Shown in pieces: positions 52,816-62,248 of a stretch of DNA of 64,000 nucleotides; the stretch's first letter is position 1, and the number at the start of each line of letters is the position of its first letter. The notes under the pieces were generated by a model. The model was not told the DNA's origin. It did not search any database and saw nothing but the letters and a program-made list of their open reading frames with translations. Origin of the DNA: Dyadobacter sediminis (GTDB lineage Bacteria; Bacteroidota; Bacteroidia; Cytophagales; Spirosomataceae); assembly GCF_005860765.1 (NCBI RefSeq), contig NZ_VCEI01000028.1, positions 496,001 through 560,000 on the forward strand, given 5' to 3'. Both the position numbers and the translations under genes were made by a program.

Positions 52816-53493
52816 ATGGTGTCAACCGACATGCAGAATTCTTTCACAGAAGAAAATTATTTAAAGATAATCCATTCACTTTCAGGGCGCGAAGGGCTGG
52901 AAGTCAGTACCAATGCATTGGCAGAAAGTACCGCAACGCGTGCAGCTTCGGTTACCGATATGCTGCGTAAACTGGCCGAAAAGGGATTGATCCATTATAA
53001 AAAATATCAGGGCGTACGGCTGACCGATCTGGGCGAGAAAGTAGCGATCAAAGTAATCAGGAAGCACCGGCTTTGGGAAGTTTTTCTGGTTGAAAAGCTG
53101 GGCTTCGGATGGGATGAAGTGCATGACATTGCCGAAGAACTGGAACATATTCCGTCCGAAGTGCTTGTGGAAAAACTGGATGCATTTCTGGGCCATCCTC
53201 GTTTTGATCCGCACGGCGATCCCATTCCGGACTCAAAAGGAAACCTGACCGAACCGGATTATCTGATCCTGACCGACGTGCACATAAGTGAAAAAGTGTT
53301 AATGATGGGCGTTCTGGATCATGCTCCGGCTTTTCTTCAGTATCTTGACCGGTCAAACATTACATTGGGCTGTATTATTGAAGTAAAGGAAATAAACGAC
53401 TACGACAAGTCTGCTTTTGTACAGATTAACGACGCTCATACGTTGTTCATCAGTCTCGAAGTATCCAAAAATTTACTGGTACAGCGCTTATGA
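52816..53493 (+). CDS. mntR: DtxR/MntR-family metal-dependent transcriptional repressor
   Basis: 225 residues from the ATG at 52816. N-terminal winged HTH (SFTEENYLKIIHSLSGR, NALAESTATRAASVTDMLRKLAEKGLIHYKKYQGVRL), metal-binding dimerisation domain (RKHRLWEVFLVEKLGFGWDEVHDIAEELEHIPSEVLVEKLDAFLGHPRFDPHGDPIP) and a C-terminal FeoA/SH3-like domain. It represses metal uptake when loaded with Mn2+ or Fe2+. Divergent position next to mntH makes mntH the likely target. Specificity for Mn is inferred from context. Confidence 0.93.
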   Translation: MVSTDMQNSFTEENYLKIIHSLSGREGLEVSTNALAESTATRAASVTDMLRKLAEKGLIHYKKYQGVRLTDLGEKVAIKVIRKHRLWEVFLVEKLGFGWDEVHDIAEELEHIPSEVLVEKLDAFLGHPRFDPHGDPIPDSKGNLTEPDYLILTDVHISEKVLMMGVLDHAPAFLQYLDRSNITLGCIIEVKEINDYDKSAFVQINDAHTLFISLEVSKNLLVQRL

Positions 53494-53506
53494 GACTTAA
53501 TCAGCC

Positions 53507-54589
53507 ATGAGATTGAAAATACTGGATCGTTACCTTATTAAAAATTTCCTGATAACGTACGTTTTTGTTGCATTTGTGATCGTACTGATCATCTGCATGA
53601 TCGACTATACGGAAAAGGTGGACGATTTTCTGGACAAAAAAGCGCCGCTCAAAGAAATCATCATTGATTATTATCTCAATCTTATTCCGTACTGGATCAA
53701 TTACATCAGCCCGCTGATGGTTTTTATCGCGACGGTATTTTTTACATCGCGCATTGCAGCGCGGACGGAAGTGATTGCAATCCTGAGCAGCGGGATCAGT
53801 TTTGGCCGCATGCTTTTGCCTTACATGATCGGTGCAGCGGTGCTGGGAATTGTGACTTTTATTCAGGTCGGCTGGGTTTTGCCGAAAGCCAATAAAATCC
53901 GTAACAGCTTTGAGAAAACGTACGTAAAGCAGGAATTCTATTTCAGCGGACATAATGTGCATATCACGATTGCGCCGGACGTGTACGCTTACCTGGAAAG
54001 TTACAATACTTCCACGCAGACCGGAAATAAATTCACGATGGAAACCATCAAGGGCAACAAGCTTCTGCAAAAGTTTTATGCGGATAAAATCGTTTGGCAG
54101 CCTAAAAAGAAAAAATGGACTTTGCTGAATTATCAGGTACGGACGCTGGACAGTCTCGGTGAAAAGCTGAGCAGCGGAGTGGAAATCGACACGACGATTA
54201 ATCTGGCCCCAAAGGATTTTGAAAGTGATTACAATCTTTTTGAAACATTCACGCTGCCGGAACTGAACGCCTATATTGACCTGCTTAAAAGCCGCGGTGC
54301 TGACGGGCTGGAAGTATACCTGATTGAAAAATACATCCGCTTTACGCAGCCTTTCGCCATTCTCATCCTGACGGCGATCGGTGTGATCGTGTCTGCCCGG
54401 AAGAGCAGGAGAGGCGTTGGCTGGCAAATTGCGCTCGGGTTTATGCTTGCATTTATTTACATATTGTTTTTTCTGTTGTCCAAAGGCGTTGCAGAAGCGG
54501 GAACGATCAATACGTTGTTTGCCGTCTGGCTGCCCAATATTGTTTTTTCTGTCATCGGCGTGATCCTTTACAAAACCCTGCCGCGATAA
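53507..54589 (+). CDS. LptF/LptG-family permease (YjgP/YjgQ)
   Basis: 360 residues, six membrane helices: two at the N-terminus and one after LIPYWINYISPLMVFIATVFF, a periplasmic beta-jellyroll (about 130-290) and three C-terminal helices (FAILILTAIGVIVSARKSRRGVGWQIALGF). The family extracts lipopolysaccharide from the inner membrane together with LptB. Only one of the two usual genes is here; the partner is elsewhere. It starts 13 bp after the mntR stop; the next gene is 1 bp away. Confidence 0.92.
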   Translation: MRLKILDRYLIKNFLITYVFVAFVIVLIICMIDYTEKVDDFLDKKAPLKEIIIDYYLNLIPYWINYISPLMVFIATVFFTSRIAARTEVIAILSSGISFGRMLLPYMIGAAVLGIVTFIQVGWVLPKANKIRNSFEKTYVKQEFYFSGHNVHITIAPDVYAYLESYNTSTQTGNKFTMETIKGNKLLQKFYADKIVWQPKKKKWTLLNYQVRTLDSLGEKLSSGVEIDTTINLAPKDFESDYNLFETFTLPELNAYIDLLKSRGADGLEVYLIEKYIRFTQPFAILILTAIGVIVSARKSRRGVGWQIALGFMLAFIYILFFLLSKGVAEAGTINTLFAVWLPNIVFSVIGVILYKTLPR

Positions 54590-54590
54590 T

Positions 54591-55508
54591 ATGTTTCCTG
54601 CCACAGCATTGCGGTCTTATCTGCATCTTCATTTTCTGGTACTGATCTGGGGATTTACGGCCATTGTCGGGTTAATGGTTTCTATTTCTCCGGTTGCACT
54701 TGTTTTTTACCGGACGCTGTTTGCGGCTGCAGGTCTGGGTGCAATCATTTTTTTTAGGCAAAAATCATTTAAAGCGCCGAAAAGTGATTTGTTCCGGATG
54801 CTCGCCGTAGGCTTTATTTTGTCTGCTCACTGGATGCTGTTTTTTGCTTCCGCGCGCGTGTCCACGGCTTCGGTTTGTCTTGCCGGCATGGCGACTACTT
54901 CGTTATGGACGAGCCTGATCGAGCCGCTTGTCAATAAAAGTAGCATACGGCCGCTGGAAGTTGGGCTCGGCATTCTGGCCTTTGCAGGACTGTATGTCGT
55001 TTTCAGTTTTGAGTTTGATCATGCACTGGGATTAATGCTTGCGCTGGCTTCCGCTTTGCTTGCAGCGATGTTTACCGTTGCCAACAGCAGACTGGTTCAG
55101 CGGATCGATGCCTACATCATCACTTTTTACGAAATGATCGGGGCCACTTTTTTTTCCTTTGTGTTTCTGGGTATTTCCGAATGGCTGGGCTGGACCGGAA
55201 ATGCATCTTATATGCCGGCGGGAAAAGACTGGATCTGGATCTTGTTCCTGGCGCTGATCTGTACGGTTTATGCGAGTACAATGGCTACGCAGCTCATGAA
55301 ACAGTTTTCCGCGTACCTCATCAATCTTACGATTAACCTCGAACCCGTTTACGGCATTGCGCTTGCCTTTTTCTTTTTTGGCGAGAAAGAACGCATGACA
55401 AAAGAGTTTTATCTGGGCACGCTGCTGATCCTGCTTGCCGTTTTACTTTACCCGTTACTGCTCAGCACCGTTGCCTCTGGAAAGAAAAAAAGGAACTTGG
55501 TCTCCTGA
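54591..55508 (+). CDS. EamA/DMT-family transporter
   Basis: 305 residues with about ten hydrophobic helices arranged as two EamA repeats (first HFLVLIWGFTAIVGLMV-, second ASALLAAMFTVANSRLVQ-). Signatures STASVCLAGMATTSLWTSLIEPL and LTINLEPVYGIALAFFFFGEKE suit drug/metabolite exporters. Substrate unknown. One base separates it from the LptF/G gene, so cotranscription is likely. Confidence 0.92.
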   Translation: MFPATALRSYLHLHFLVLIWGFTAIVGLMVSISPVALVFYRTLFAAAGLGAIIFFRQKSFKAPKSDLFRMLAVGFILSAHWMLFFASARVSTASVCLAGMATTSLWTSLIEPLVNKSSIRPLEVGLGILAFAGLYVVFSFEFDHALGLMLALASALLAAMFTVANSRLVQRIDAYIITFYEMIGATFFSFVFLGISEWLGWTGNASYMPAGKDWIWILFLALICTVYASTMATQLMKQFSAYLINLTINLEPVYGIALAFFFFGEKERMTKEFYLGTLLILLAVLLYPLLLSTVASGKKKRNLVS

Positions 55509-55574
55509 AACCGCCCGTAAGATCATAATCCAGTGAGCGAACGGTAAGGGACGAGCATATTAATTTATTACTGC

Positions 55575-55582
55575 TATTTTTG
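55575..55582 (+). promoter_or_regulatory. -7 box for the first GT2 gene
   Basis: TATTTTTG fits TAnnTTTG and ends 24 nt before the ATG at 55607; the alternative TTG at 55580 overlaps it. Confidence 0.6.
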
Positions 55583-55606
55583 TCGATTCAATCAATCGGG
55601 TGTTCT

Positions 55607-56566
55607 ATGAATCCAGCGCGTTTACTTTTAGTCATACCCTGTTACAATGAGGAAGCGATATTGTATACGACCTATGCTAAATTAAACACTTACTACAATG
55701 CCATAAAACAGCAGGGATTGATAGCAGGAGACAGCAGGATTTGTTTTGTGAACGACGGAAGCAGGGACAAAACCTGGAACATCATCGAGGAACTTTGCAG
55801 CCGCGACCCGGATGTCATAGGCGTTGCTTTATCCAGAAATTTCGGACATCAGAGTGCGATTATGGCGGGTCTGGAGCAGCATATGGATCATTTTGACTGC
55901 TTTATTACAATTGACGCAGACTTGCAGGACGACCTCAATGCCATTACGGGTATGATCGAAAAGCATCGCGAAGGCGCAATGGTCGTGTATGGCGTAAGAA
56001 GCGACAGAAGCTCGGATACGTGGTTTAAACGTTCCACGGCAGAAGGATTTTACGTGCTGATGCAGAAAATGGGCGTTCCGGTTATTTTCAACCATGCCGA
56101 TTTCAGGCTGATGGACAGGCGTGTGCTTCAGGAACTGGGAAATTTCAAAGAGATCAATCTGTTCCTGCGCGGAGTTGTTCCGCTCATCGGGTTCAGGAAT
56201 GAAAAGGTATTTTACAACCGTCTGGAACGGCAGGCCGGAGAGACGAAATACCCGATCAGCAAAATGCTGCTTTTTGCATGGAACGGGATTACTTCCTTTT
56301 CTACGTTTCCCATGCGGCTGGTGCTTTATTTCGGTTTCTTTAACTTTTTGATTGCCATGGGTATCGTGGCTTACATCCTGTTTTCCTTTTTGTTCGGGTA
56401 CACCGTTCCGGGCTGGACTTCAACGATGCTGCCGCTTACATTTTTCAGCGGGTCCAATATGATGGCACTCGGGCTGATTGGGGAATACATCGGTAAAATT
56501 TACGAAGAGGTAAAGGGCCGTCCCCGTTATATTATTGAAAAAACAGTCAATGAACAGATTTTATAA
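55607..56566 (+). CDS. GT2 polyprenyl-phosphate glycosyltransferase (GtrB/ArnC/DPM1-like)
   Basis: 319 residues from the ATG at 55607. GT-A fold: LLLVIPCYNEEAILYTTYAKL, FVNDGSRDKTW, SRNFGHQSAIMAGLEQ, DADLQDD (metal-binding DxD). Two C-terminal membrane helices (LYFGFFNFLIAMGIVAYIL and the ending near GLIGEYIGKIYEE) are typical of enzymes that load a sugar on undecaprenyl phosphate for use outside the membrane. The sugar is unknown. The next gene overlaps its end by 17 bp, so a coupled operon is clear. Confidence 0.93.
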   Translation: MNPARLLLVIPCYNEEAILYTTYAKLNTYYNAIKQQGLIAGDSRICFVNDGSRDKTWNIIEELCSRDPDVIGVALSRNFGHQSAIMAGLEQHMDHFDCFITIDADLQDDLNAITGMIEKHREGAMVVYGVRSDRSSDTWFKRSTAEGFYVLMQKMGVPVIFNHADFRLMDRRVLQELGNFKEINLFLRGVVPLIGFRNEKVFYNRLERQAGETKYPISKMLLFAWNGITSFSTFPMRLVLYFGFFNFLIAMGIVAYILFSFLFGYTVPGWTSTMLPLTFFSGSNMMALGLIGEYIGKIYEEVKGRPRYIIEKTVNEQIL

Positions 56567-57977
56567 AAAATACAGGATTGTCGGCAACTGGCTAAACATT
56601 ATGCTGATGCTGAGTGTGCTGATTCCTTTGCTAGCGCTTTCCTTTTACAACCATCCTTCTCCGGCAGACGATTACTGCTACATTGATACGGTTTTCAAGT
56701 TCGGCTGGCTGGAAGCCATGAACTACTATTATTCGGGCTGGACAGGTCGTTACTTCGGTATTTTTCTGAATCATTCCAATCCGCTGCTTTTTCACTGGAT
56801 CAATGGCTTTAAAATTCTACCCGTCATCTTGCTCGTCGGATTGATCTATGCTTTGTACAGCCTGTTCCGGCACCTGACGCCTACCTTGTCACGCCTGGCG
56901 CATCTGGGCTTTGCCGGCGTTGTTTTCTTTCTTTATATTCTGAAAATGGGCAGTATTTCGGAAGCATTTTACTGGATGGCAGCGTTTGTGACTTACACCA
57001 TTCCGAATATTTTTACCTTGCTCTGGACCGTACTCGCCTTGCGCTGGTACCGGCAGGATACGCAGCCCGCCCGAACGATTGTGGGTATAGTAGCCGGATT
57101 CCTGATTTTCGCGGTGATCGGCAGCAGCGAAACCAACCTGCTCATTATGGTTTTGCTGATTGGCGGCTGGTGGTTCTATCGCTTGCTTTTTTATCGGAAA
57201 GTGGATGGTTTTATGGTGGCTATGCTATTGGTTACGGCCGTATCGTGTTACTTTTATTTCAGTTCACCGGGAAATCAGGCTCGTATCGGCGGCAATCCAT
57301 TAGGCGGAAATGTTCCGTTTTCGATCATTTCTTCATTCAAAAAGCTGGCTTCATTAAGTTTTGACTGGCTGTTCCGTACGCCGCTCATTTTCTTTTCCAT
57401 AGCCTGGCTCATTGTGCTTTCCCGGCTTTCGGCAGGAGCCAGAAACTATTTTTCGGTTCCGGTCTGGTATACCGTGCTGCTGTTTATCGGCGTACTTTCC
57501 GCGCAGCTTTTTCCTTCCTATTACGGCGTCGGGATCGAGCCTACACCGCGTGTGATCAACTGTGTTTACTTTTTCTTTCTTATCGGCTGGTTTTATGTTA
57601 CCGGCGTCATTTTCCATTATTTCAAAACAGCCAATTTTCCGGAGATTCAATTTTCAGTATTAAGGTACGGAATCCTGATTGCGATTCTGGTCACATCCGT
57701 TGCATTGGCTTTCTTTCGCAGTACAAACGTCCGTCAGCTTTACAGCGATCTGCTGAATGGAACGGCTTCTGCTTTTGACAAGGAAATGTTTCAGCGGTAT
57801 GCAGCCCTGAAGAATGCAGAAGAAGATGTTGTTTACATTACACCGCTAAAAGCCAAACCGTTATCCATTTTCTATGATGATGATGTAAAAACCGATAAGG
57901 ATCACTGGTGGAACAAATGCATGGCGGGTTACTTCGGTAAAAAGGCCATTTATCTGAAAGAAGTTGAAAGTGAATAA
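56550..57977 (+). CDS. DUF6056-type GT-C-like membrane protein
   Basis: 475 residues from the ATG at 56550; the frame also opens at a TTG, 56535. About ten to twelve membrane helices. The first extracytoplasmic loop has SPADDYCYIDTV, an acidic pair like the catalytic DD/DxD of GT-C glycosyltransferases, which use polyprenyl-phosphate sugars. I recall this as DUF6056. By context it probably uses the lipid-linked sugar made by the upstream GT2 to decorate an envelope glycan. It overlaps both neighbours (17 bp with the GT2 and 14 bp with the next gene). Confidence 0.82.
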   Translation: MNRFYKKYRIVGNWLNIMLMLSVLIPLLALSFYNHPSPADDYCYIDTVFKFGWLEAMNYYYSGWTGRYFGIFLNHSNPLLFHWINGFKILPVILLVGLIYALYSLFRHLTPTLSRLAHLGFAGVVFFLYILKMGSISEAFYWMAAFVTYTIPNIFTLLWTVLALRWYRQDTQPARTIVGIVAGFLIFAVIGSSETNLLIMVLLIGGWWFYRLLFYRKVDGFMVAMLLVTAVSCYFYFSSPGNQARIGGNPLGGNVPFSIISSFKKLASLSFDWLFRTPLIFFSIAWLIVLSRLSAGARNYFSVPVWYTVLLFIGVLSAQLFPSYYGVGIEPTPRVINCVYFFFLIGWFYVTGVIFHYFKTANFPEIQFSVLRYGILIAILVTSVALAFFRSTNVRQLYSDLLNGTASAFDKEMFQRYAALKNAEEDVVYITPLKAKPLSIFYDDDVKTDKDHWWNKCMAGYFGKKAIYLKEVESE

Positions 57978-59658
57978 AGAAAACAGGCTGCTTCCGGGCA
58001 TTTTAATGACGTTACCTGTTTTGCTATGGGTTACTGTGCTGCTGTACTATTCTGTTAACGTCCCGTGGTTTGACGATTATGATCCTTTCCCGGATTTTCT
58101 TGATAAATGGATTTCCGGCGGTTCTTTTTCCGAGCAGTTAAAGCTCTTGTTCCAGCCCAATAATGAGCACCGGATGGTTATCGGCAAGATGATTACGCTT
58201 GTTTATTATCAGTTGACCGGGCACCTTGATTTTACATTCCTGCATATTGCCGGCGCTTGTTTTACATTAGGTACGTTTGCTGTATTCTGGAAGGCATTCC
58301 GAAAAAGCAGGCTGAAATGGTGGTTTTTCCTGCCGGTTCCTTTTTTGCTTTTTCAGCTTCAGTATCATCTTGTTTTTTTGTGGGCCATATGCAGTTTACA
58401 GCATCAGCCTGTGATTTTCTTTGTTTGTTTGTCCATGTTTTTGCTGGCAAAAAGGCAGTTTGCATGGGCAGTTCTGGCTGCATTATGTGCTACTTACGCC
58501 ATGAGTAACGGCATTTTCGTGTGGGTTTCAGGAGCGGGAATTTTAATGTTACGATCGGATTACCGGAGACTGGCAACCTGGCTGGCGGCAGGCGCATTCG
58601 CAATTGGATTTTATTTTTACGGATTGTCGGCGCAGGGAAATGAGTCCAGCATTGAGTTTTTTATTAAAAATCCGCATTTATCCGTACTCGGTTTTTTTGC
58701 TTTTCTGGGTGGGCTTTTTGATTTTTTTCCGGAGAAAAGCATTGTTACGCGTTCTGTTTTGCCTGTTTTGGCCGGGTTTGTAACCATGATCTGGATTGTA
58801 ATCTGGCTTTTACGGCAGATTACTCCGTTTTTAAAAAAGACATTCAGGCAATCAGAAGGAAATACATTGGAGACATACGGGAAAACGGCTGATCTGAACC
58901 GTTTCTTACTTGGCATTTTAATTTTCTTACTGGTGAATGCGCTGGTTATCGGGCTTTTAAGGCCGCGATTCGGCTTTTTTGTAATGATCGTCAGCAATTA
59001 CAAAATGTATCCCGCTTTGTTTCTGATCGTTGCGTACCTTTCCTTTATTACATCCAGTTTGGCCGGAAACGTTCGGAAACGCGGGTTTCAGCTGGCATTT
59101 GCCATCAGTATTCTGATCTGGGGAATTTCCGTTTACACGTATTTGCCGGGCATTGCCGAACGACAGAAGTATCTGACGATCAACGGCTACAATCAGAAGC
59201 ACAATGCATTTGGATTGGGCCATATTCCGTTTTCGCAAAGCGCGGCATACGTGGATTCACTGATGAAAAGAATGACGGCATCCCATATTTATACTTACCC
59301 TGAAGAGCCTGAACGGATTGCAGAACAGGTTTTACTACTGCAGAATAAAATGGGCCCGAGGAATATTTCAGTCTTTGTCCGGGACAAAGTCCTGTATGTG
59401 GACGAGCCGGACTACAGAATTTCGCTTGCCCGGAATGACGGACAATTTGTATACATGAAGAATGAAAAGCACCTTTATTTCTTCAAATCAAATGCGCATC
59501 TGTATGCCGGGCGTAATTTATTTCGTCAGTATGATGCAGGCTCAAATACAACAATCCCGTTCAGTTCTGTTGAACAAGGCACTTATGATCTGGGCATTAT
59601 CCGTGTCCGTGGTGAAAAGACCGAAAGAGGGCTTCTTAGAAAAATTACAATCCCTTGA
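57964..59658 (+). CDS. Polytopic membrane protein, GT-C-like
   Basis: 564 residues. Start is TTG at 57964 (or GTG at 57970; both overlap the previous stop); the first internal ATG is at 58006, so the exact start is unclear. About ten to twelve membrane helices and a C-terminal soluble domain (about 420-564). Its first external loop has NVPWFDDYDPFPDFL, again a DDY pair as in the upstream protein, and NNEHRMVIGKM follows. I infer a second GT-C-type transferase acting on the same or a related glycan. No family name is certain. Confidence 0.8.
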   Translation: MKVNKENRLLPGILMTLPVLLWVTVLLYYSVNVPWFDDYDPFPDFLDKWISGGSFSEQLKLLFQPNNEHRMVIGKMITLVYYQLTGHLDFTFLHIAGACFTLGTFAVFWKAFRKSRLKWWFFLPVPFLLFQLQYHLVFLWAICSLQHQPVIFFVCLSMFLLAKRQFAWAVLAALCATYAMSNGIFVWVSGAGILMLRSDYRRLATWLAAGAFAIGFYFYGLSAQGNESSIEFFIKNPHLSVLGFFAFLGGLFDFFPEKSIVTRSVLPVLAGFVTMIWIVIWLLRQITPFLKKTFRQSEGNTLETYGKTADLNRFLLGILIFLLVNALVIGLLRPRFGFFVMIVSNYKMYPALFLIVAYLSFITSSLAGNVRKRGFQLAFAISILIWGISVYTYLPGIAERQKYLTINGYNQKHNAFGLGHIPFSQSAAYVDSLMKRMTASHIYTYPEEPERIAEQVLLLQNKMGPRNISVFVRDKVLYVDEPDYRISLARNDGQFVYMKNEKHLYFFKSNAHLYAGRNLFRQYDAGSNTTIPFSSVEQGTYDLGIIRVRGEKTERGLLRKITIP

Positions 59659-59691
59659 ATAAATGAATACCCTTTAATGTACCGAATGGTG

Positions 59692-59699
59692 TATTTTTG
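59692..59699 (+). promoter_or_regulatory. -7 box for the second GT2 gene
   Basis: TATTTTTG fits TAnnTTTG, 31 nt before the TTG start at 59731. Confidence 0.55.
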
Positions 59700-59730
59700 C
59701 CGTTGGTAAAACTTCAAAAAGTCAGGAATA

Positions 59731-60675
59731 TTGAAAAACCCTCAGATATCTATTGTCGCGCCGCTTTATAATGAGTCCGAATCATTTCCGCTGCTCGTTC
59801 AGCGTATAAACGCATTGATGGACTCAAGTCCGCTGGCAATAGAAGTGGTCTTGATCGATGATGGGAGCAAGGATGACACTGCATTGCGCATACGTCAGCT
59901 TGCGCTTACCGACGAGCGGTATCACGGCGTATTCTTATCCAGAAACCATGGCCACCAGCTTGCGCTGACTGCCGGGATTTCTGCGGCACGCGGAACAGAA
60001 GCATTGTTTGTCATTGACGGGGATTTGCAGGACCCGCCGGAACTGCTGCCGGAATTTTACAAGCTCCTGAAAGAAGGGAACGACGTGGTGTATGCAGTCC
60101 GGAAAAAGCGTAAGGAAGGATTTGTGAAACGTACAGGTTATCATTTGTTTTACAGATTGTTGCGTTCTATTTCGTATGTCGAGATTCCATTGGACAGCGG
60201 CGACTTTGCCCTTATAAGCCGGCGCGTTGTGGATGTGCTCAACAAAATGCCGGAAGAAAGCCGTTACCTGCGCGGCATGCGTTCGTGGATCGGGTTCAGG
60301 CAGATCGGCTTTGAATATGAAAGAGATGCCAGAGTTGCCGGCGAGTCCAAATACTCGTTCAAACAGCTTTTCGGGCTTGCTTACAACGGTATTTTCAATT
60401 TCAGCGAGTTTCCAATCAAATTCATGAGCCGGATGGGTATTATGGCCATACTGATTTCGCTCGTCTATTTTCTGACCGTTGTCATTAAAAAAATGTTTTT
60501 CACACACGTAATTGAAGGTTTTACTTCCCTGCTTTTTGTGATCATTCTGTTCAGCGGCGTGCAGTTGCTGGCACTCGGCATCATTGGTGAATATGTCCTG
60601 CGGATATTTTTTCAATCCAAAAACCGTCCTTTGTTCATCATAAAAGAAGAGATAGTTAACCGCGAGTATATCTGA
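59731..60675 (+). CDS. GT2 polyprenyl-phosphate glycosyltransferase (GtrB-like), second copy
   Basis: 314 residues. The start is TTG at 59731 (KNPQISIVAPLYNES); the next in-frame ATG would remove the N-terminal strand, so TTG is preferred. GT-A motifs VLIDDGSKDDTA, SRNHGHQLALTAGI, DGDLQDPPE, and ESRYLRGMRSWIGF; two C-terminal membrane helices (IMAILISLVYFLTVVI and LLALGIIGEYVL). It resembles the upstream GT2, and the two may load different sugars. Its own -7 box suggests separate transcription; the MBOAT gene follows after 4 bp. Confidence 0.93.
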   Translation: MKNPQISIVAPLYNESESFPLLVQRINALMDSSPLAIEVVLIDDGSKDDTALRIRQLALTDERYHGVFLSRNHGHQLALTAGISAARGTEALFVIDGDLQDPPELLPEFYKLLKEGNDVVYAVRKKRKEGFVKRTGYHLFYRLLRSISYVEIPLDSGDFALISRRVVDVLNKMPEESRYLRGMRSWIGFRQIGFEYERDARVAGESKYSFKQLFGLAYNGIFNFSEFPIKFMSRMGIMAILISLVYFLTVVIKKMFFTHVIEGFTSLLFVIILFSGVQLLALGIIGEYVLRIFFQSKNRPLFIIKEEIVNREYI

Positions 60676-60679
60676 TCAC

Positions 60680-62149
60680 ATGCTGTTTAACTCTGTTCAG
60701 TTCATTATATTTTTTATAGTCATTACGCTGGCTTATTTCAGTTTGTCGTGGCGCGGGCGTTGGATGCTTTTACTGGCAACCAGCTGCTATTTCTACATGG
60801 TTTTCAAGCCGGTATTTATCCTTATCCTGTTTGGAACCATTGTTATTGATTATTACGCGGGCATCTGGATTGAAAAGTCGCCGGATCAGAAACAGAAGAA
60901 ACTCCTGCTCGTCATTAGTCTGATTTCCAACATCGGTATTCTGGCTTTTTTCAAATACTACGATTTTTTACAGGATTCCGTTAATCAGCTTCTCAATACC
61001 GTTCATGTTCGCCCGCTTGTTCCGCCGCTTACAAGGCTGATACCCGGAACTGTTTCGGAATGGATGGTGAGCGGGAACGGCCGTATTTTGCTGCCGATTG
61101 GTTTGTCATTTCATACTTTTCAGGCCATGAGCTATACGATTGAAGTATACCGGGGCAACCAGCCGGCTGAAAAGCACTTCGGGATTTATGCATTGTACGT
61201 CATGTTTTATCCGCAGCTTGTGGCCGGGCCCATTGAAAGGCCGCAGAATATGCTGTTTCAATATCATTCGTATTTCAAATATGATTTTGAACAGGTCAAG
61301 CAAGGTCTGATGCAGATGGCGTTCGGCATGTTCAAGAAAATCGTTATTGCCGACCGGCTGGCCGAAGTCGTGGATTATGCCTATAACGACGTCCATGCGC
61401 ATAACGGCCTCACTTTGCTGGTTGCAACCGTTTTTTTCGCATTTCAGATTTACTGCGACTTTTCGGGTTATTCGGATATTGCCATTGGCGCGGCACGGGT
61501 AATGGGATTTACGTTAATGGATAATTTCCGAACGCCTTACGAGTCAAAATCCATTTCCGAATTTTGGGGAAGATGGCATATTTCGCTGTCCTCGTGGTTT
61601 CGGGATTACCTCTACATTCCGCTTGGCGGGAACCGCAAAGGCGAATACCGGAAATATATGAATCAGTTTATTGTATTTCTGGTGAGCGGATTATGGCACG
61701 GTGCTAGCTGGAATTATGTAATCTGGGGCGGCTTGCACGGCACATATCAGGTTTCTGCTTCGCTGCGGGACAAATGGCTGAAAAAAGCAGGAATACAAAT
61801 TCCGGAAAATGGTTTTACCCGAATACTGGGAATCTTTTTTACTTTCATTCTGGTAACACTTGCCTGGGTTTTTTTCCGAAATAAGGAAGCGCCGGTAAAA
61901 AGATCATTTACAATCCTGGGCAAAATAGCCAATCTGTCGTGGACGGAACCGCTGCATACGCCGTTTAACCAGACGGAAATGGGATTCTGTGTGTTCCTGA
62001 TTATTTTTCTGCTCGTCAAGGAACATTATTATGAAAAAATCCCGACTTCCAACACAGCAATTTTCTTCTTTCTGTTTCCCTTGATTGCTTTTCTGACCTA
62101 TTTTCTGGGCGTAGTTACGGAAAACCAGTTTATCTATTTTCAATTCTGA
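60680..62149 (+). CDS. MBOAT-family O-acyltransferase (AlgI-like)
   Basis: 489 residues, about twelve membrane helices. MBOAT signatures: FWGRWHISLSSWFRDYLYIPLGGNRKG and GLWHGASWNYVIWGGLHG with the catalytic His, plus SYTIEVYRGNQPAEKHFGIYALYVMFYPQLVAGPIERP. AlgI/PatA-type enzymes move acyl groups across the membrane to acetylate surface glycans, usually with an AlgJ/SGNH partner, which is not visible here. Located 4 bp after the GT2 gene, so probably part of the same envelope-glycan modification unit. Confidence 0.95.
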   Translation: MLFNSVQFIIFFIVITLAYFSLSWRGRWMLLLATSCYFYMVFKPVFILILFGTIVIDYYAGIWIEKSPDQKQKKLLLVISLISNIGILAFFKYYDFLQDSVNQLLNTVHVRPLVPPLTRLIPGTVSEWMVSGNGRILLPIGLSFHTFQAMSYTIEVYRGNQPAEKHFGIYALYVMFYPQLVAGPIERPQNMLFQYHSYFKYDFEQVKQGLMQMAFGMFKKIVIADRLAEVVDYAYNDVHAHNGLTLLVATVFFAFQIYCDFSGYSDIAIGAARVMGFTLMDNFRTPYESKSISEFWGRWHISLSSWFRDYLYIPLGGNRKGEYRKYMNQFIVFLVSGLWHGASWNYVIWGGLHGTYQVSASLRDKWLKKAGIQIPENGFTRILGIFFTFILVTLAWVFFRNKEAPVKRSFTILGKIANLSWTEPLHTPFNQTEMGFCVFLIIFLLVKEHYYEKIPTSNTAIFFFLFPLIAFLTYFLGVVTENQFIYFQF

Positions 62150-62248
62150 AAAGGTTGAAGAAGGTGTAAACATTTGCCGCCTAATATTTGTTTCCCCTTT
62201 TACAAAGGATAATTTTTGCTGTTTAATTCAAGAAAAGTATTCAATAAA

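Noticed and set aside
53501..54604. 367-codon minus-strand open frame over the LptF/G-family gene
   Set aside because: The plus strand gives a coherent six-helix permease with known features; the minus frame is Arg/His/Cys-rich with no recognisable structure.
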